Shown here: piece after piece, positions 12,301 to 23,800 of the stretch | Position numbering within the stretch: position 1 is the stretch's first letter | Layout: the number at the start of each line of letters is the position of its first letter | DNA from: Parasteatoda lunata | Taxonomy: Eukaryota > Arthropoda > Arachnida > Araneae > Theridiidae | Assembly (NCBI GenBank): GCA_949128135.1 | Contig: OX421975.1 | Coordinates: forward strand, 54,551,668-54,615,667 | Direction of reading: 5' to 3' | Length of the DNA stretch: 64,000 nucleotides | Translations under genes and position numbers: made by a program | Notes under the pieces: model-generated | What the model saw: only the letters and a program-made list of their open reading frames with translations | Told to the model about the DNA's origin: nothing | Databases searched by the model: none

Positions 12301-14217
12301 TTATTTATTATTGATGTAAAATTAAAAAATATTTTTTTTTTAATATAGAGAAGAAGATTTTCTTAGATATATTATTATACTAATACATGACTAATTATAA
12401 TTAATATCTTAGATAAATATTATTAAAAGTTTAAATGTTTTTAATAGTTTTTATAAAGTACTTTTTCAACAACTTAACAAAAGTTTGTAACACTTGTAGC
12501 TATTTTGTTGACCATGTCAAAAAAATTTTTGATGACACAAAAATCTTTAATCTTGTTTTAACCTTGTCAAATAATTCTGAATGTTTCATTTTACAGTGAA
12601 AATATGTAATTCCTTAGCATTTGTAGTTTATTAACCTTATAGATACTGAATTAGCACAAGAAATCTTTACATCGGTAGTTGTATGTTTTATTCCCCTGCA
12701 CACTTGAAGAAACTTAACCCAATAAAAGAGAACTGAAAATTAAAATTCAAAAAATAAATAAATAAAAATAATCTTAGTGTCTTATATTTGAAAAAAATAT
12801 TAATTAACGAATTTATTTAATTTAGAGACTTGCAGAAAAAGATGCTGAAAAAGAAGTAGCCATAGAAAAAGCTAAATTAGAGTTTAAGGAACAACTTGAA
12901 GAACTGGAAATGTCAAAACTACACATAAAAGAGCTTAATGATACAACTAATCTTCTGAAACAAAACATAAAAGGTAAAACATGAAATTAAAGTTTATGGT
13001 TATAAAATGGGAAATTTAATGATTATATTTCACTGTATGTATAGTTATTAAGTCTCAGTTTATAATTTATATGACTTTGCATAAATGATAGCTGCTAATA
13101 ATGTTTTTTCATACTGTTCCCAGTTGTTTAAGTATAGGAGAATTATGCCTTCATATTTTTTAAAAAAATACACAATGAACTAACTTAAAAACTGCTGTCA
13201 CAGAATAATTTGTTAAATATGTTATTGTTTATGTAATTCGTAAAGTGTTCTGATATGTTTTATCCTGTGACAAAAGTTGAAAGTCAAGCTATGTTGTTGC
13301 AAACCCAGATTTAATGAGATCCCAGGTTTAACAAGGAAACTTTTCATAAATGGTTGATTTTATGTTAAAAAGTTTAATTAAAACTCAGTTACATAATGTA
13401 TAACATTAATGAGAAATCTTTTATAAAATTATGGGAAGTTTTGTTACAATTGTAAGAAAAAAAGTAATTGATTGATAGTAAAAATTTCATTCCTTTTGAA
13501 AGTGTTTAAAAAAAAAACTCTCTTTAATTAAAAAAACTTATGTAGTTACGCAAAGAGGAACTCTATGGAAATCAATGTTGTTAAAAAAAAAGAAAGTTTA
13601 CCATATTTAAATGAAATTATTGAATGTCTTATTATTTATCCAGGATTGTCTATTCATTTGAAGGACTACTAGTTTAGGAGTTAAATGTATTATTTATTAA
13701 TAATCTTATATGACTAGAAAATATCAGGCACTTTGGCATTCATCACTTTGTGCGATTCTTGTAAATTAACTGAATTCCTTATTAGTTACAGAAGACAAAT
13801 TCACGAAAATGAATATCTAGAACAATAAGCTTTAACTTAATAGATTTTAATATTTACATGCATTGTTATAATCGTTCGAATGGGAAAAAACCTTACTTCA
13901 TAGCTATTCAGATAACCCAGATTACACTTTATTAATTTTTAAAACAAAATAAAAATTTTAAAACAATTTTCATAACATTCTTTCTTTTCTAATGTTTAGA
14001 CTTTGAAACAAAACATCAAGAATATATAATTTCCAAAGATGTTGAGATCCAAACGTTAAAACTCCAAATGCAAGAAGAAAGAAAGAAATTTAACCAGATC
14101 TTAGAAGAAGAAGACAAAAGAACTTTGCAATTACGAAATGCTTTTGAAGCATATCTGGCTTCTTCTAATCGAACTGCCAAAAGTTCAGGTTTTGTGCCAG
14201 GTGATTCAGATTTATGA
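240..14217 (+). CDS. Coiled-coil protein, 3' part of a multi-exon gene (10 exons visible)
   Basis: I read ten exons: 240-375, 1432-1509, 2509-2620, 4253-4323, 7179-7271, 9092-9184, 10069-10134, 11882-11989, 12826-12973 and 14000-14217. Each has AG/GT borders, and phases agree (for example GAA-G|AA-CAA across exons 3/4 and G|AC across 9/10). They encode 373 residues to a TGA stop. The first visible codon is completed by an exon left of the window, so the N-terminus is missing. The protein is almost entirely charged helix rich in Glu, Lys, Gln and Leu (for example EKEVAIEKAKLEFKEQLEEL), as expected of a long coiled coil. It ends in a short non-helical tail, SSGFVPGDSDL. No membrane segment or enzymatic motif is visible. 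Structural coiled-coil proteins of the cytoskeleton, centrosome, Golgi or synaptonemal complex all look like this, and I do not recognise the family. Introns carry several transposon remnants. Confidence 0.85.
376..1431 (+). other. Intron of the coiled-coil gene, no recognisable content
   Basis: This is AT-rich intronic sequence between a gtatac donor and an acceptor ttatctcttag. I see no open frame, transposon end or tandem array. Confidence 0.6.
1909..2240 (+). pseudogene. Mariner transposase remnant (catalytic region)
   Basis: Translating around 2000-2200 gives a decayed mariner DDE transposase segment. The block LILFHDNPRPHYSQ corresponds to the family's conserved HDNARPH motif with the second catalytic Asp. 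It is followed by KLQELQSELHYHPH, an in-frame TAA where PPYSPDLAP would normally stand, then the PTKNYFFLNL block, matching the family's PTDYHFF with Asp replaced by Lys. Upstream, ITLETYSARIGR in another frame resembles the family's E-x-Y region, so at least one frameshift is present. The copy lies in the sense direction in the 1510-2508 intron of the coiled-coil gene. Terminal inverted repeats were not found. It is clearly dead. Confidence 0.75.
3046..3400 (+). mobile_element. tRNA-derived SINE, type B head, old copy
   Basis: The 5' part (ccagggtagcctgcctggta, then a degenerate box B 'gagttcgatctccgctgg') has a tRNA-like promoter layout. It is followed by 'ggtgattgatgcatactta' and 'aataacaaatcaatacttct', which match the copy at 17566-17868 closely. 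The 3' half differs: it runs into 'aaggcccctgtaaaacggct' and 'ggtagcgccactagg' rather than the shared tail of the other SINEs. It is either a distinct subfamily or a chimera. The element sits in the 2621-4252 intron. Confidence 0.65.
3930..4138. mobile_element. Short MITE with terminal inverted repeats
   Basis: A 209-bp segment is bounded by agggtcattcataattccct on the left and, at the right end, the inverted complement agggttattcataattcccc. About 19 of the first 20 bases match. There is no coding capacity. It is inserted in an AT microsatellite (tatata on both sides), so the target duplication cannot be defined. This is a non-autonomous DNA transposon; the superfamily is uncertain. Confidence 0.7.
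5096..5665 (-). pseudogene. Non-LTR retrotransposon 3' end (RNase H domain), frameshifted
   Basis: On the minus strand, from about 5660 downwards, the frame reads LWILSDSRSSLQHLHNW, then YHYVHLQWIPSHVDIFGNEQ, then ADRLAKKG. These are the central and C-terminal motifs of the RNase H domain found at the end of ORF2 in Jockey/CR1-type elements (the SHVxxxGNExAD block carries catalytic Asp). After a frameshift near 5330 the frame continues with AEHILDCLGLSKEDLYAI, a typical C-terminal tail, and ends in a stop near 5098. It is a 5'-truncated dead copy in the 4324-7178 intron, antisense to the host gene. Confidence 0.8.
6070..6450 (+). mobile_element. tRNA-derived SINE, type A head with shared tail
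   Basis: The head 'gcgatggctcaggggataga' resembles a tRNA box A, and 'gggttcgaatccc' is an exact box B consensus. The body contains 'tcagtggtagacgga' and 'ccatgtaacgcaaatgcggg'. The tail 'ttgggtcggctgttcaacga' plus 'cggttataaa' and an A-rich end is shared with 17566-17868. Flanks are near-identical (aattatatatataaaag before, aattatatataaag after), which suggests a target-site duplication that has slipped by two bases. An 80-codon open frame over it is not a gene. Confidence 0.8.
7272..9091 (+). other. Intron of the coiled-coil gene, no recognisable gene
   Basis: This is AT-rich intronic sequence. Around 8760-8840 there is a run of short 'ttatttactatta' motifs (simple, low complexity). I see no transposon ends that I can define. 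Confidence 0.5.
9367..9395. repeat. Poly-A tract of 29 bases
   Basis: A homopolymer run of A lies in the 9185-10068 intron. It could be a retroposon tail, but I see no element attached to it. Confidence 0.9.
10579..10960 (+). mobile_element. tRNA-derived SINE, type A head, diverged copy
   Basis: The order of blocks is the same as in the 6070-6450 copy: 'gcggtggttcaggaaacaga', a box B-like 'aggtttgaattcc', 'tcctcagtgatagatggatc', 'ccatgtaacacaaatgc', 'cttgatctaggagttccttt', and a tail 'aattgggttggctctttaac'. It is more diverged than the other copies and carries an internal A-rich insertion near 10794. It lies in the 10135-11881 intron. Confidence 0.75.
11218..11711 (+). pseudogene. Non-LTR retrotransposon ORF2 C-terminus, frameshifted
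   Basis: The translation begins around LLYKCLIRSVLTYACETGTM. It continues with a block typical of the region after the reverse transcriptase domain: FERKILRSIFGG, YKEPDVNKFIKIQRNKWAGH, IIRMEDSRT. A frameshift at the poly-A run near 11520 is followed by DLQVLKIINWRTLAKGRMSW and YRLVEKAKAHTGLSC, ending in TAG at 11709-11711. It is a 5'-truncated dead copy in sense orientation in the intron upstream of exon 8. It belongs to a different lineage from the RNase H-bearing fragment at 5096-5665. Confidence 0.85.
12974..13999 (+). other. Last intron of the coiled-coil gene, no recognisable content
   Basis: AT-rich intron between the donor AAG|gtaaaac and the acceptor aatgtttag. No element or open frame worth reporting. 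Confidence 0.6.
14000..14217 (+). CDS. Terminal exon of the coiled-coil gene
   Basis: This exon follows a polypyrimidine tract and the acceptor tttag. Its first two bases complete an Asp codon begun in exon 9. It encodes 72 residues and stops at TGA 14215-14217. The first 55 or so residues continue the coiled coil (LKLQMQEERKKFNQILEEED). The end, from about LASSNRTAKSS onward, is Ser-rich and probably unstructured. An antisense open frame of 78 codons over the same bases has no independent support. Confidence 0.85.
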
Positions 14218-14340
14218 TAAAGAATTATTTTTACATGCTCAAAACAAAACAATTATAAATTTAAAGTTTGCTAAAAATAAAAAATATATATTTTTATATT
14301 AAATTTTCTCTGCATAAAAGGATGTCTGTGTAAATATGTA

Positions 14341-14346
14341 AATAAA
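14341..14346 (+). terminator. Candidate polyadenylation signal of the coiled-coil gene
   Basis: AATAAA lies about 125 bases after the stop codon and is followed by a GT/T-rich stretch (gatgtatat, gtttcaggttt). Other A-rich variants lie slightly upstream, near 14270-14280, so the true cleavage site is uncertain. Confidence 0.5.
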
Positions 14347-17300
14347 ATTTGATGTATATAAATAGTTGATTTATTTAGTTTCAGGTTTATTGCAGAACCT
14401 AGTTTTTTTGTACCTGCAGAAAAATAGCTCTTAACTCTGCTTTTGTATAGATTTTTAAAACCATATCTACATGAAATAAGCTAATATCACATAAAAATTG
14501 GTAAATTTTGCAGAGGCACAAAAAAAAAAAATAATAAATAAAAAAAATAATGGGTAAAAAAAAATTCCATAAGCAAATTAACATTGAACATTTAATTTGT
14601 TATTTTATTTTATAATAACTGTGTTTAGATGACAAAGCATTTTATTAATTCGCCTCCTACTCATACCAATAAATAATCTACACTTAGAACTTTATTAAGT
14701 GAATATTTCTTGTATATTCTTCATTACTCTAAATGTGAATGAAGGACTAAGTTGCCTCGTAGTCCGCTTAGCATTTTGAAAGTTTCAATGTTGCACACTG
14801 ATTTTAGACGCTACAGGGCTCGGATTGAGTCCCTTAACGTCATTATCTTAAAAAATAGTAACTTTTGGTCACTTATTTCACTTAAAAAAAAAAGATTTCA
14901 CATTTCCCTTCCATTAAACCCACGATATTATGATCCACCTGCGCTAGTAAAGAAAGATTCACCCGAATAGGTGGAACATAGAAGAGGATTGAATATGTAA
15001 TGAAAAATAGAGAGCTTTCACTTTCAAATGAATATCTCTTGAAATGCAAGAGAACCAATCACTGTATCAAGGTATGATTTTATTAATTATCTAACATAAC
15101 TTTTCATTTTCTTATCTGCTGTGGAGCTGCCAGGACATGAAATTTTGTGCATTTCTCCTGGAATTGGATTTACTTTTTTTATAGGGTTCATATGCATCTT
15201 AAAAGTGCCTAATTTTGCATCATAAAAATTAAGTACTCTTAAAAGTTTCTATTTCTCGTTTAAAGTGCTTAAAAGTCCTTACTTTTTCTTTAACAAAGTG
15301 TAAATAATGTTTACTTTTATATTATGTTAATCATTATTATTTTTTTCCTTTAAAAAAAAAAAATCAGATTTTTTTTTTAAAAATAAGATGTTTTTACGTC
15401 TTGCAAATTTAAGTTATCTATTTTTGACATATAATTTCGTGTCGGAGTTTTTTAAAATTATTTTTGATGTCCGTAGTTATTTAGAATTTTTCAGTCCTTT
15501 CTCTGTGGATTTAAATTCCGATATTTTTAGGACGATGTTATTACGGTGTGTATATTTCGAATTAATCTATTTAGGCAGGTTTCGCAGAGACTGGAGGTAG
15601 CTCGGGGAAAATAGGAAAAGTTGTCAACTATAGTTATAAACTTATAGCTTCACCAAGAAAAAAGTCGCTTTTGATGTCCTTTTATTGTAATAAGTAAGAA
15701 TAATTGTAGGCGTTAATTTATGATCCTCTCAAAAAAATAATTTCATTTGGTTCAATGGAAATTTTTTTCATCCCAAAAATATAAGTTCGCGATGCCATGA
15801 TCACATTTTCTGATTGCACGATTTTTCCTTCACGGCCCACAGTATCATAAATGAAATGTGACCTTCGCGACTCTAAGATTACACGGATATAATCTCGCTA
15901 CGGTATCGATACATATAAACTCTGAATGTGCGAATCTTGAATAGGATTCTTTTTTTCTCTACAAGTTGGTTCTGAAGGAGTTAAAGTAATATAAGTCGAG
16001 GCACTCTATTCGGGACGCTTCTATCGTAAATCCATGTCGTTTAATTTTTTGTTTTGTTTCTTAAGTAGTTATTGTCCAATTTCACACATTTTCAAATTTT
16101 GATACTTTTAACTTATAATTGTTTCATATTTTAGTAGTCAATTTTTTGGCGCGCTCATTTCACGCCTATTCCATTGTAAAACTATGTTGTTTTTCATTCT
16201 TAGTCACAACAGTTATTTAACGTTTCTTCAGCTTTTCATATCGTTTTTAAAATTCTGAAAAAAAGAACTCTCTAACAGAAACTTTTTTTGAAAAAAAAAA
16301 AAAAAAAAAAAAAAGATTACAATTCATAAACATGTATGGGCTATTCATGATATCAACAATATTTTTGTTGTAAACTTTTATTGCTATTTCAATACTTTAA
16401 ATTTTAGTAGTTTTTAAACATATAACGTTTTTTTTGTTACAAAAAATTAGAAAGTACTTATTATGTAATTTTTTTTAAAAAAAGAAAATGGGATAGCAGT
16501 TAATTAAAATGTAAAGTTATATTTGATTTCTATACAAAGAAATGTTTCTAAATTTTTAACTTTAAACTTTTTCTTTAACTTGTATATTTTTAAGGTTGTT
16601 TAAGATGTTGTCTGTATATATTTGTTCACTGTTTTAATTAAGTCACTATTTGTCACTTTTTAAAAAGTTTTAGACACTTTTTTCACTACATTTTCTACAA
16701 TGACCTGTGCTGAGTCCAAGACATCAAGACGATATCTGTCTTCTCTATGATTTAGCATGAGCATAGCTTTATCTGGAGAAAACTTTAGCAACAAGTTAAT
16801 ATATAAAGCTTAGTTCTGGTTGGGATAGATCAACTTTAGGTGACCTTGAACGAAAAGATTAGTTACATTATGCTGAAACTTTTTCTCTTTTAAACTGAAT
16901 ATGCGTGCTTTCAATGAGATCAAAATTTAACTTACAAAGAAAATATTGATGATTGAAAAATATAGGTTTTGTGAGTGAAATTATCCTTTGCAACATAAAA
17001 ACTCACATTTCTCCCTAAATAGTAATATTTTAACTGTCATTTTTAGATTAAGTTCAACTCCAAAATGCATACCACCCTTTTTCGAAGAATGACTCTTGTA
17101 AAAAATATTGGTTTTATTTAGTGTATAAATGTGTGAAATTAATTTCTTAATTATCCTCAGTAACATGAAAAATCAGTCAAAATTTCATAGAAAACATGAG
17201 ATTTTGACTGCATTTTCAGACAAAGTGTAAACTCATCTATAAAGTGATCTATTCCATTTGAAAGAAAGGCTTTTGTAGAAAGAATTTATATTCCAAATAT

Positions 17301-17552
17301 GAGTTTCACGGTGTATACTTGATTCCTTGTAATAGTTTAAATAATTAACACTCTGTTTGAAAGTGTATTAAATGTAAATTAATCACGTGACCCGCAAAAG
17401 CTTATGCACAGAAAATAAATCATGATTGTGTACAATAAATTTTTGAGAAAAAAAAAAATTACTGAAAAAGTATTGACAGGCAGTGATTTGTTAATATTTA
17501 ATTTTTCTTAAATTTCCTTCAGATCGTGAATAGAACTATATATATATATATG
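14347..17552. other. Intergenic, no gene recognised
   Basis: The sequence is AT-rich with short open frames that show no family resemblance. Around 15150-15280 there are near-repeats of 'aaaagtgcctaatttt' and 'aaagtgcttaaaagtcctta', which look like part of an old interspersed repeat. The stretch 15590-16200 is less AT-rich than its surroundings. A poly-A run of about 24 bases lies near 16290. None of this can be assigned. Confidence 0.5.
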
Positions 17553-17565
17553 TAATGTTTATGTT

Positions 17566-17868
17566 AGGCCGGGATAGCCTGGTCGGTAGGGCGCTGGGCC
17601 CACGTCTAAGAGGTCGTGGGTTCGATCCTCGCCGGCCGACGACTCCCCGTGTAGTAAATGGTGACTGATGCACGTTAAATCTGTCGAGTCTCAAAGTCCT
17701 CCATGTTCCCATAACAAATCAATACCTCTGGGGGTACTGATCCAGGAGTTTCTTTGTCTTCTGGATTGGTTCGAAATTACAAGGCTATGGAGTTGAACAT
17801 TAGTAGTCGTAAACCCATGAAATTGGGTCGGCTGTTCAACGACGGTTATAAAATAAAATAAAATAAAA
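17566..17868 (+). mobile_element. Young tRNA-derived SINE, type B head, with perfect target-site duplication
   Basis: The head 'ggatagcctggtcggtaggg' and the box B 'gggttcgatcctcgcc' are tRNA-like. The 3' half, from 'gatccaggagtttctttgtc' to 'gctgttcaacgacggttata', is the same as in the type A SINE at 6070. The tail is (aaata)n. A 13-bp direct repeat, taatgtttatgtt, lies exactly at both ends (17553-17565 and 17869-17881). That marks target-primed insertion and a fairly recent copy. Confidence 0.9.
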
Positions 17869-17881
17869 TAATGTTTATGTT

Positions 17882-20800
17882 GTCTATAAAGATTTGAATC
17901 GTCAAATGAAAAATATTTTATTTTGTAAAATTTTACAAAACATGAGAGTAAGGTAGAAAATTGAATAAGACTATATATTTATGTATTTACATAAAGATAA
18001 AAAAAAAAGAATTATATAATAAAGGATCATTGCACAACATGTCTTACCTTAAACAAGGTAGTGCAAACTTTTAAGAAAGCAATTTTGGGTTTCAATTAAA
18101 GTCAAGCGACGATTTTCGCTCACTTATACATCAGAGACATGTAAAATAATTTAAATAAGTATAATTAAAAATATAATTCACGAGTAAAGTGATACATTAC
18201 AATCAACGTGCAATAATCAATTGCTGAAGGTTGCATTAAAGAATAGTGTTATTTTGTTTAACTAGTACTTTTAACTTAACTTAGCAATGGTTAAGTGAAG
18301 CCTTGCCAATGTAATAAGATTTTAATCTAAAATTTTTTTTAACATAGCATAAATTATGACAGTACAATTTTAGCACAGATATAAATAGAAACAAATAAAA
18401 ATAGTTGCATATCAAATAAAATTAACACAATATAAATATATAAAAAGTAGTATAAACTCGCCAAATTTAAATAAAAATACAAAATTTGAAACATAATAAA
18501 ATACTTTTTTTTATTTAATTACCTCTAAAATGTCCCTGTAACTAAAAATAAAAATATATATTCTATATAGATATCGGTTGTGATAACTACTCTGAAATTG
18601 CAAATAATTATAAATAATTGTTTTGATCATTTAATATTGCACTCACAAAAACTAATGCTGAAGAGCTTAAAGAGAGATGAGAAATATTGCAAGTAGATTA
18701 ACGTTTGTGGTCCATGCATATTTGAAACATTTAGTAGTAATTTTGATTTGCATGCTATTATTATAAATATTGGAATTTTTAAATAGACTCAAAATCAAAA
18801 ATATAAAGCAACTTTTATTTAACTTCACATGTTATTGAAAAGTTACTTTTGAGAGGTTTCTTTTCTATGTTAAGTTTTTTCCATTTTAATTTCAATAATT
18901 AATAATTTTAATTTCATAGTCCTAGAACTGTGTGAAGAAGAGCTTAAATTAAAATGAAGTAAAATATTGAAGGATTCTGTGGAATCTGCTCTAATTTGAC
19001 TTTTTAACTTAAAATATTATATTACCTACTTTTTTATATAAAGAAATGATGGCAATGACTAATTATTAGAATGTTTGAAGTTCGTTTTCTAATTATAAAA
19101 AGGTCTTTTTTTTTCTTCTTTAAATGGATATTTTTTAAGCATATATGGATCTATATTTGAAGTATATTTATGTAATAAAAAGGTTTTTTTTTTCAAGTAA
19201 ATTTCTTTGTTTTAATTATGTATGAGTAAAATAGCAAAGGGTACGATTGTCAAAAATATTGAAATACCCATTGACCTTTAGAATATGGGAATTCAATTTA
19301 TAAACAATATTAATAAAAAAATGGCTAAAAACTTCATTTCTCGTTGAAATATGATATAATTAACTATTTTGCCTGATATCATTTAAAGTTAATGTAAAGT
19401 AGTACTAAGATAAGATGCGTCCAGTACAGAACAATAATTGGTAATAAGATTTTTTGGAAGTAGAATGCGGGTGTAATGTGAATATTTATTGTTATATGCT
19501 TCTGTTTATGGCAAACAACATCGATTATCAGCTATTTTCGATCAGCCAAACAAGTGGAAGAAAATGGCATGATCTCATAAGAGGTAATTCAAATATTACT
19601 ACTCATGAAATCTGTGCAGCATTTTGACTTGAGTAAACGAATGGTGCAATTATCTTTCGCCTTTAAAAATCTTATGACTATATATTGTTAAGTTTTGAAT
19701 GAATTCTTCTTAACTCGACTTTACATTCATTCACTTTAAATGTTCAAGTCAAAATTATTAATAAGTTATACGCAATTTGCAATACACTCCTCTTTTAACC
19801 TTTCTTTAAAACCCAGATTAGTGTTGATGTTACCAATCGGGGTTTTAAAGGAAGCACTTCATATCTAACGCTATCACACTTCTGCCCACTTTTTATTTGA
19901 GCAACCTTTATATTTTGATTTTTGAGTACCTTTTAATTTTCTGCAGAAGTTAAATGGAGGAAGGAAGGAAAAAAAAAAAAAAAAAAAAAAGCAGCAAAGT
20001 ATTACATTTACGAGCTGCTTTCAATTTAGCTGCAATTAGAAATTTTAAAAGTAGAGAAAGAAACAGTTGGTTTGAAACAACTTAGCACCAAACATCATGT
20101 AAATAAACTTCTTGAGAATTTTTACAAGTTACAAAATTCTTCTTCTAAAAATCTCTAACATTAAAACAAGTTTCATCTTACAGAAGAAATATATTTACCA
20201 CATGTACCCACACTTTTACAAAGTTTTATAAAATATTTTGAATAATATTCTTTTTTAAAGATAAAGTTTTCAGTTATGTATTGATAGTACCTACTTATAT
20301 TACTTCACTACTTCCTTTTTATACAAACTGTATTTCCAAAACATGTTGTCAGAAAATGTTATAAAAATATTGTAATGAGAATTAAAAGAAAATATATTTA
20401 CATTAACAGGAATTATTTCAGTTGTGACCAAATTTTAGTTTATAATAACTATTTATACAGCACTCTTAATTCATGACAAGTTCTTAAATTAACCAGTGAA
20501 CTAAACTTTTTAGTATGCATATGACTTTTTTCATCAACAAATCATCAGATGTGCACATTCAAAAAATTTTATTTAGCATAAAATTCTAGAATATTTTAAG
20601 GTATAGTAAATATTCAAACACTCAATTTAAACAAAAAATACATTATAGTTTTATTTTTTTACTTAGTAAAAAACAGTTTTTAGTGATTAGATTGCAGAAT
20701 CCGATTTGAAGAATCTCAATGGTATATTCAATTTATTCTATCTTTCTATGAGATAAAGAAAATTTACCGAATAAAAAATAAATCAAATAATATCAATAAA

Positions 20801-23800
20801 AAAATCGAGTAAGTTTACTATATGAAAGAGCACTAACACTCTTTAGGGTCAAAACTGAATGCAAATAGAAGTAAAATTACTTTAATGTTATCAACTTAAT
20901 AGTTGAAATAAAGAAAAGATAACTCAATTAATTTGATATTTATATCTTAACGAACGAAATAAAACACACAGTTATATCTTCTTTGTAATTAAATATCTCT
21001 ATAATCATTTCTTCAAAAGAAGCAATTAAAAACAAATTCTTTACATTCAATACCATTTGTATATTTCACAATGCCAATATCACAGATATTCATATCAAAC
21101 ATTGCAATAAAACAAATAAAATAGTTAAACATCTTTATAGAATTAACAATAAGAATTGCAACAAGTAAAAAGCTTAAACACAAGCTAGATTCTAAAACTT
21201 TGCAAATAACATAGCTTACCTTTTGAGCAAAATTTACTGAACTACTGTATTTAACTCATAAGAAAAACTATTTTACGTGATGGTTGTTTATTTAATAAAT
21301 TGATTTAGAGACAGAAAGGATGGTTACCCTGAACTAAACAGAATACAAAGCAAAGAGAAAAAATGAAAATAGTTGAAGATAGCTATTAAAATTATAACAA
21401 ATTTAATTGTTTTTCGGAAATGTAGAGAAATATTACAGAACAACTTGGGTTGCAATGAGAAATTATAAAGGAGGAAAACTCACTTACAAGGAGATCTCAT
21501 TGTTTGAAATGTGGGTCTTGACACTAGCAATGAAACACGTGTTTTAGTACCCAATCTTCAATTATTTTTATTTGTGATCTCTATTCAGGGTGCACAATCT
21601 TTTTTTTAGCAGAAGGCGAAGGGGGAAAAAAATCTGGTTTTTCAAGGAATGAAATAAATTTAGATTTTGTATCAAGAATAACTTAATTATTTTTATGCTT
21701 AATATAAACTATATTATTTTCACATAAAAAATAATGTATTGAACAGTAAACTTTATACATGAAAAAAGTATAAGCATAATATTTGTATATTATGCTTATA
21801 CGTATGTATATTATGCTTATATGTATTTGATATTATTTGTAGTTTTGCACGCTCTGTCCTTCAATAAAATTAAATCATTACAAGTTTTAAAATTTTCCCA
21901 GAGAAAAATAATTTTATTTATTATATTTCACTTTATATAACTTGTTACATTTTTAATTATTAAATAAATCTGGAAATTCTTTAATTTTTAAATAAATAAA
22001 TCTCATTCTAATAAAATACGTTTTGGTAAAAAAAAAAATCCCTAAGTTTAAAAAAGCTAAGGATTTAAATCTTTAAATACTACAATTGATATTTCTATAT
22101 TTTTTTCGAAATTTTAATGCTTTAATTACGCTTTTTTTAAATATTGAAATTAATTTAAAAAATATTTACTCAATACATATTATTTTAGACTAGAAAGTAA
22201 AAATCATACATAATAAAATAGCTAACATTAATTGAGCTGACATATGATATTAAGGTCAATAAATTTTAACATAAAATATTATAGAAAGATAAATATAAAT
22301 TTTCCTAAATGTGAACACTTTAAAAAAAGCAAAAAAAGCTAAAACTAATAAACTTTTTAAAAATCTTTTCATCTTATTTTAAGCCTATATCTAATTTTTT
22401 ATAATACTTATTATTTTTTCTTAAAGTATTACATTTACAAAAGTATAACTTAAGTTCGAAAATATACAATATTCACTTTAAAACAATGCAAAATTTAATA
22501 CAAAAATAAACAAAAACTGTGTATACATAAAAAATTCTGCTTGTGAAGAATGATATCTAAATAATCATGAAGCAAATTGGTAAGAATTAAACAAATGAAG
22601 AAATTTCTTTTAATAAAAGATTTCGCTAAAAGAATTTCCAACAAGTATTATACTTCATTAATTTAGCATTCTGATAATTATGTTAAAGATTTTAATAAAA
22701 TAGAAAACATAGTTGCCCTTTGAGACAAATATTTAATGTTGAACTCATTGAAATATAAAATTAAACACCTCTTTATCTGTCAACCATTTTTTGTGCGGTT
22801 TTTCCCAGTTTTTTTTAAGTAAGATAATAAGTATGATATTAAAAAGATATCTAGAGAATGTAGAAAGTTTTTTTTTTCAATTTTATCTACATTTACATAT
22901 TGCAGCAAACTTACAATATCAAAATAAAAATAAGGAATACTGGGAAACAGGAATGTCCACTTTGAGGAATAATGCGTGAGCCGCAGAAGCTTAAGTTCTT
23001 ACATTTAAATATAGTTTAGAGAATTATGTTAACATGGAATTGCGATTGTTTGAGATACAAAATTTATAAAATAAAGACAAAATAAAAATTTCCACATTGA
23101 ATTAACATGATAAGGTTGATAGTACCTCAAAATTATAAGTACTAAGTACATATTCTTTTTTTCTTGCCTTTAAAATTTATCTTAACCATTATGAGTAAAA
23201 TTAAAGCTAAAAATCCACAATTCGTCTAAAATAAATTCTTTTTAAAAAATATGATAGCTATACTTGGCTTTATTGAAGTTATTTATAATATTATATGCCA
23301 AAAAAAAAAAAAGAAACTTTTGTGTTAAAACAAAAGTTTTTTTGCTAAGATGATATTTTATTAGAAAATTTGTCAAAAAACTAAAACTTGAAACACATTT
23401 TTATATTCAAAGAGTTGAATCAGTCAATCAATTACACAACTTTGGTATAGTTATGCATTCCCTAATTAGGAAAAGAAACTTAGCAAAATGTAGCCTAAAC
23501 AGCTAACACGATTTTGACACAAAGTAAAGTCACATTGGAAGAAAACTTTGTTAAGTGTAATAACTGATTTCTACCAAAAAAGTGGAATGTCCCTAAAGTG
23601 TAATAACTATAAAAATAGGAAAAAATAAAATAACCAAAACAATATGAAAAAAAGAGAGAAAAAAAAGCTGCATTATGTTAAATTTGTAAAATTTTTTTTT
23701 TAAAATAATACATATATATTTCATATTTTTTAAATAATACTTTTCTTACAAAATAAGTTGATTAATATTTTATTTAAAAAAATATTTTAGTTTATATATA

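Noticed and set aside
15388..15600. 70-codon open frame in the intergenic region
   Set aside because: No family resemblance, no splice context, and composition like the surrounding non-coding DNA.
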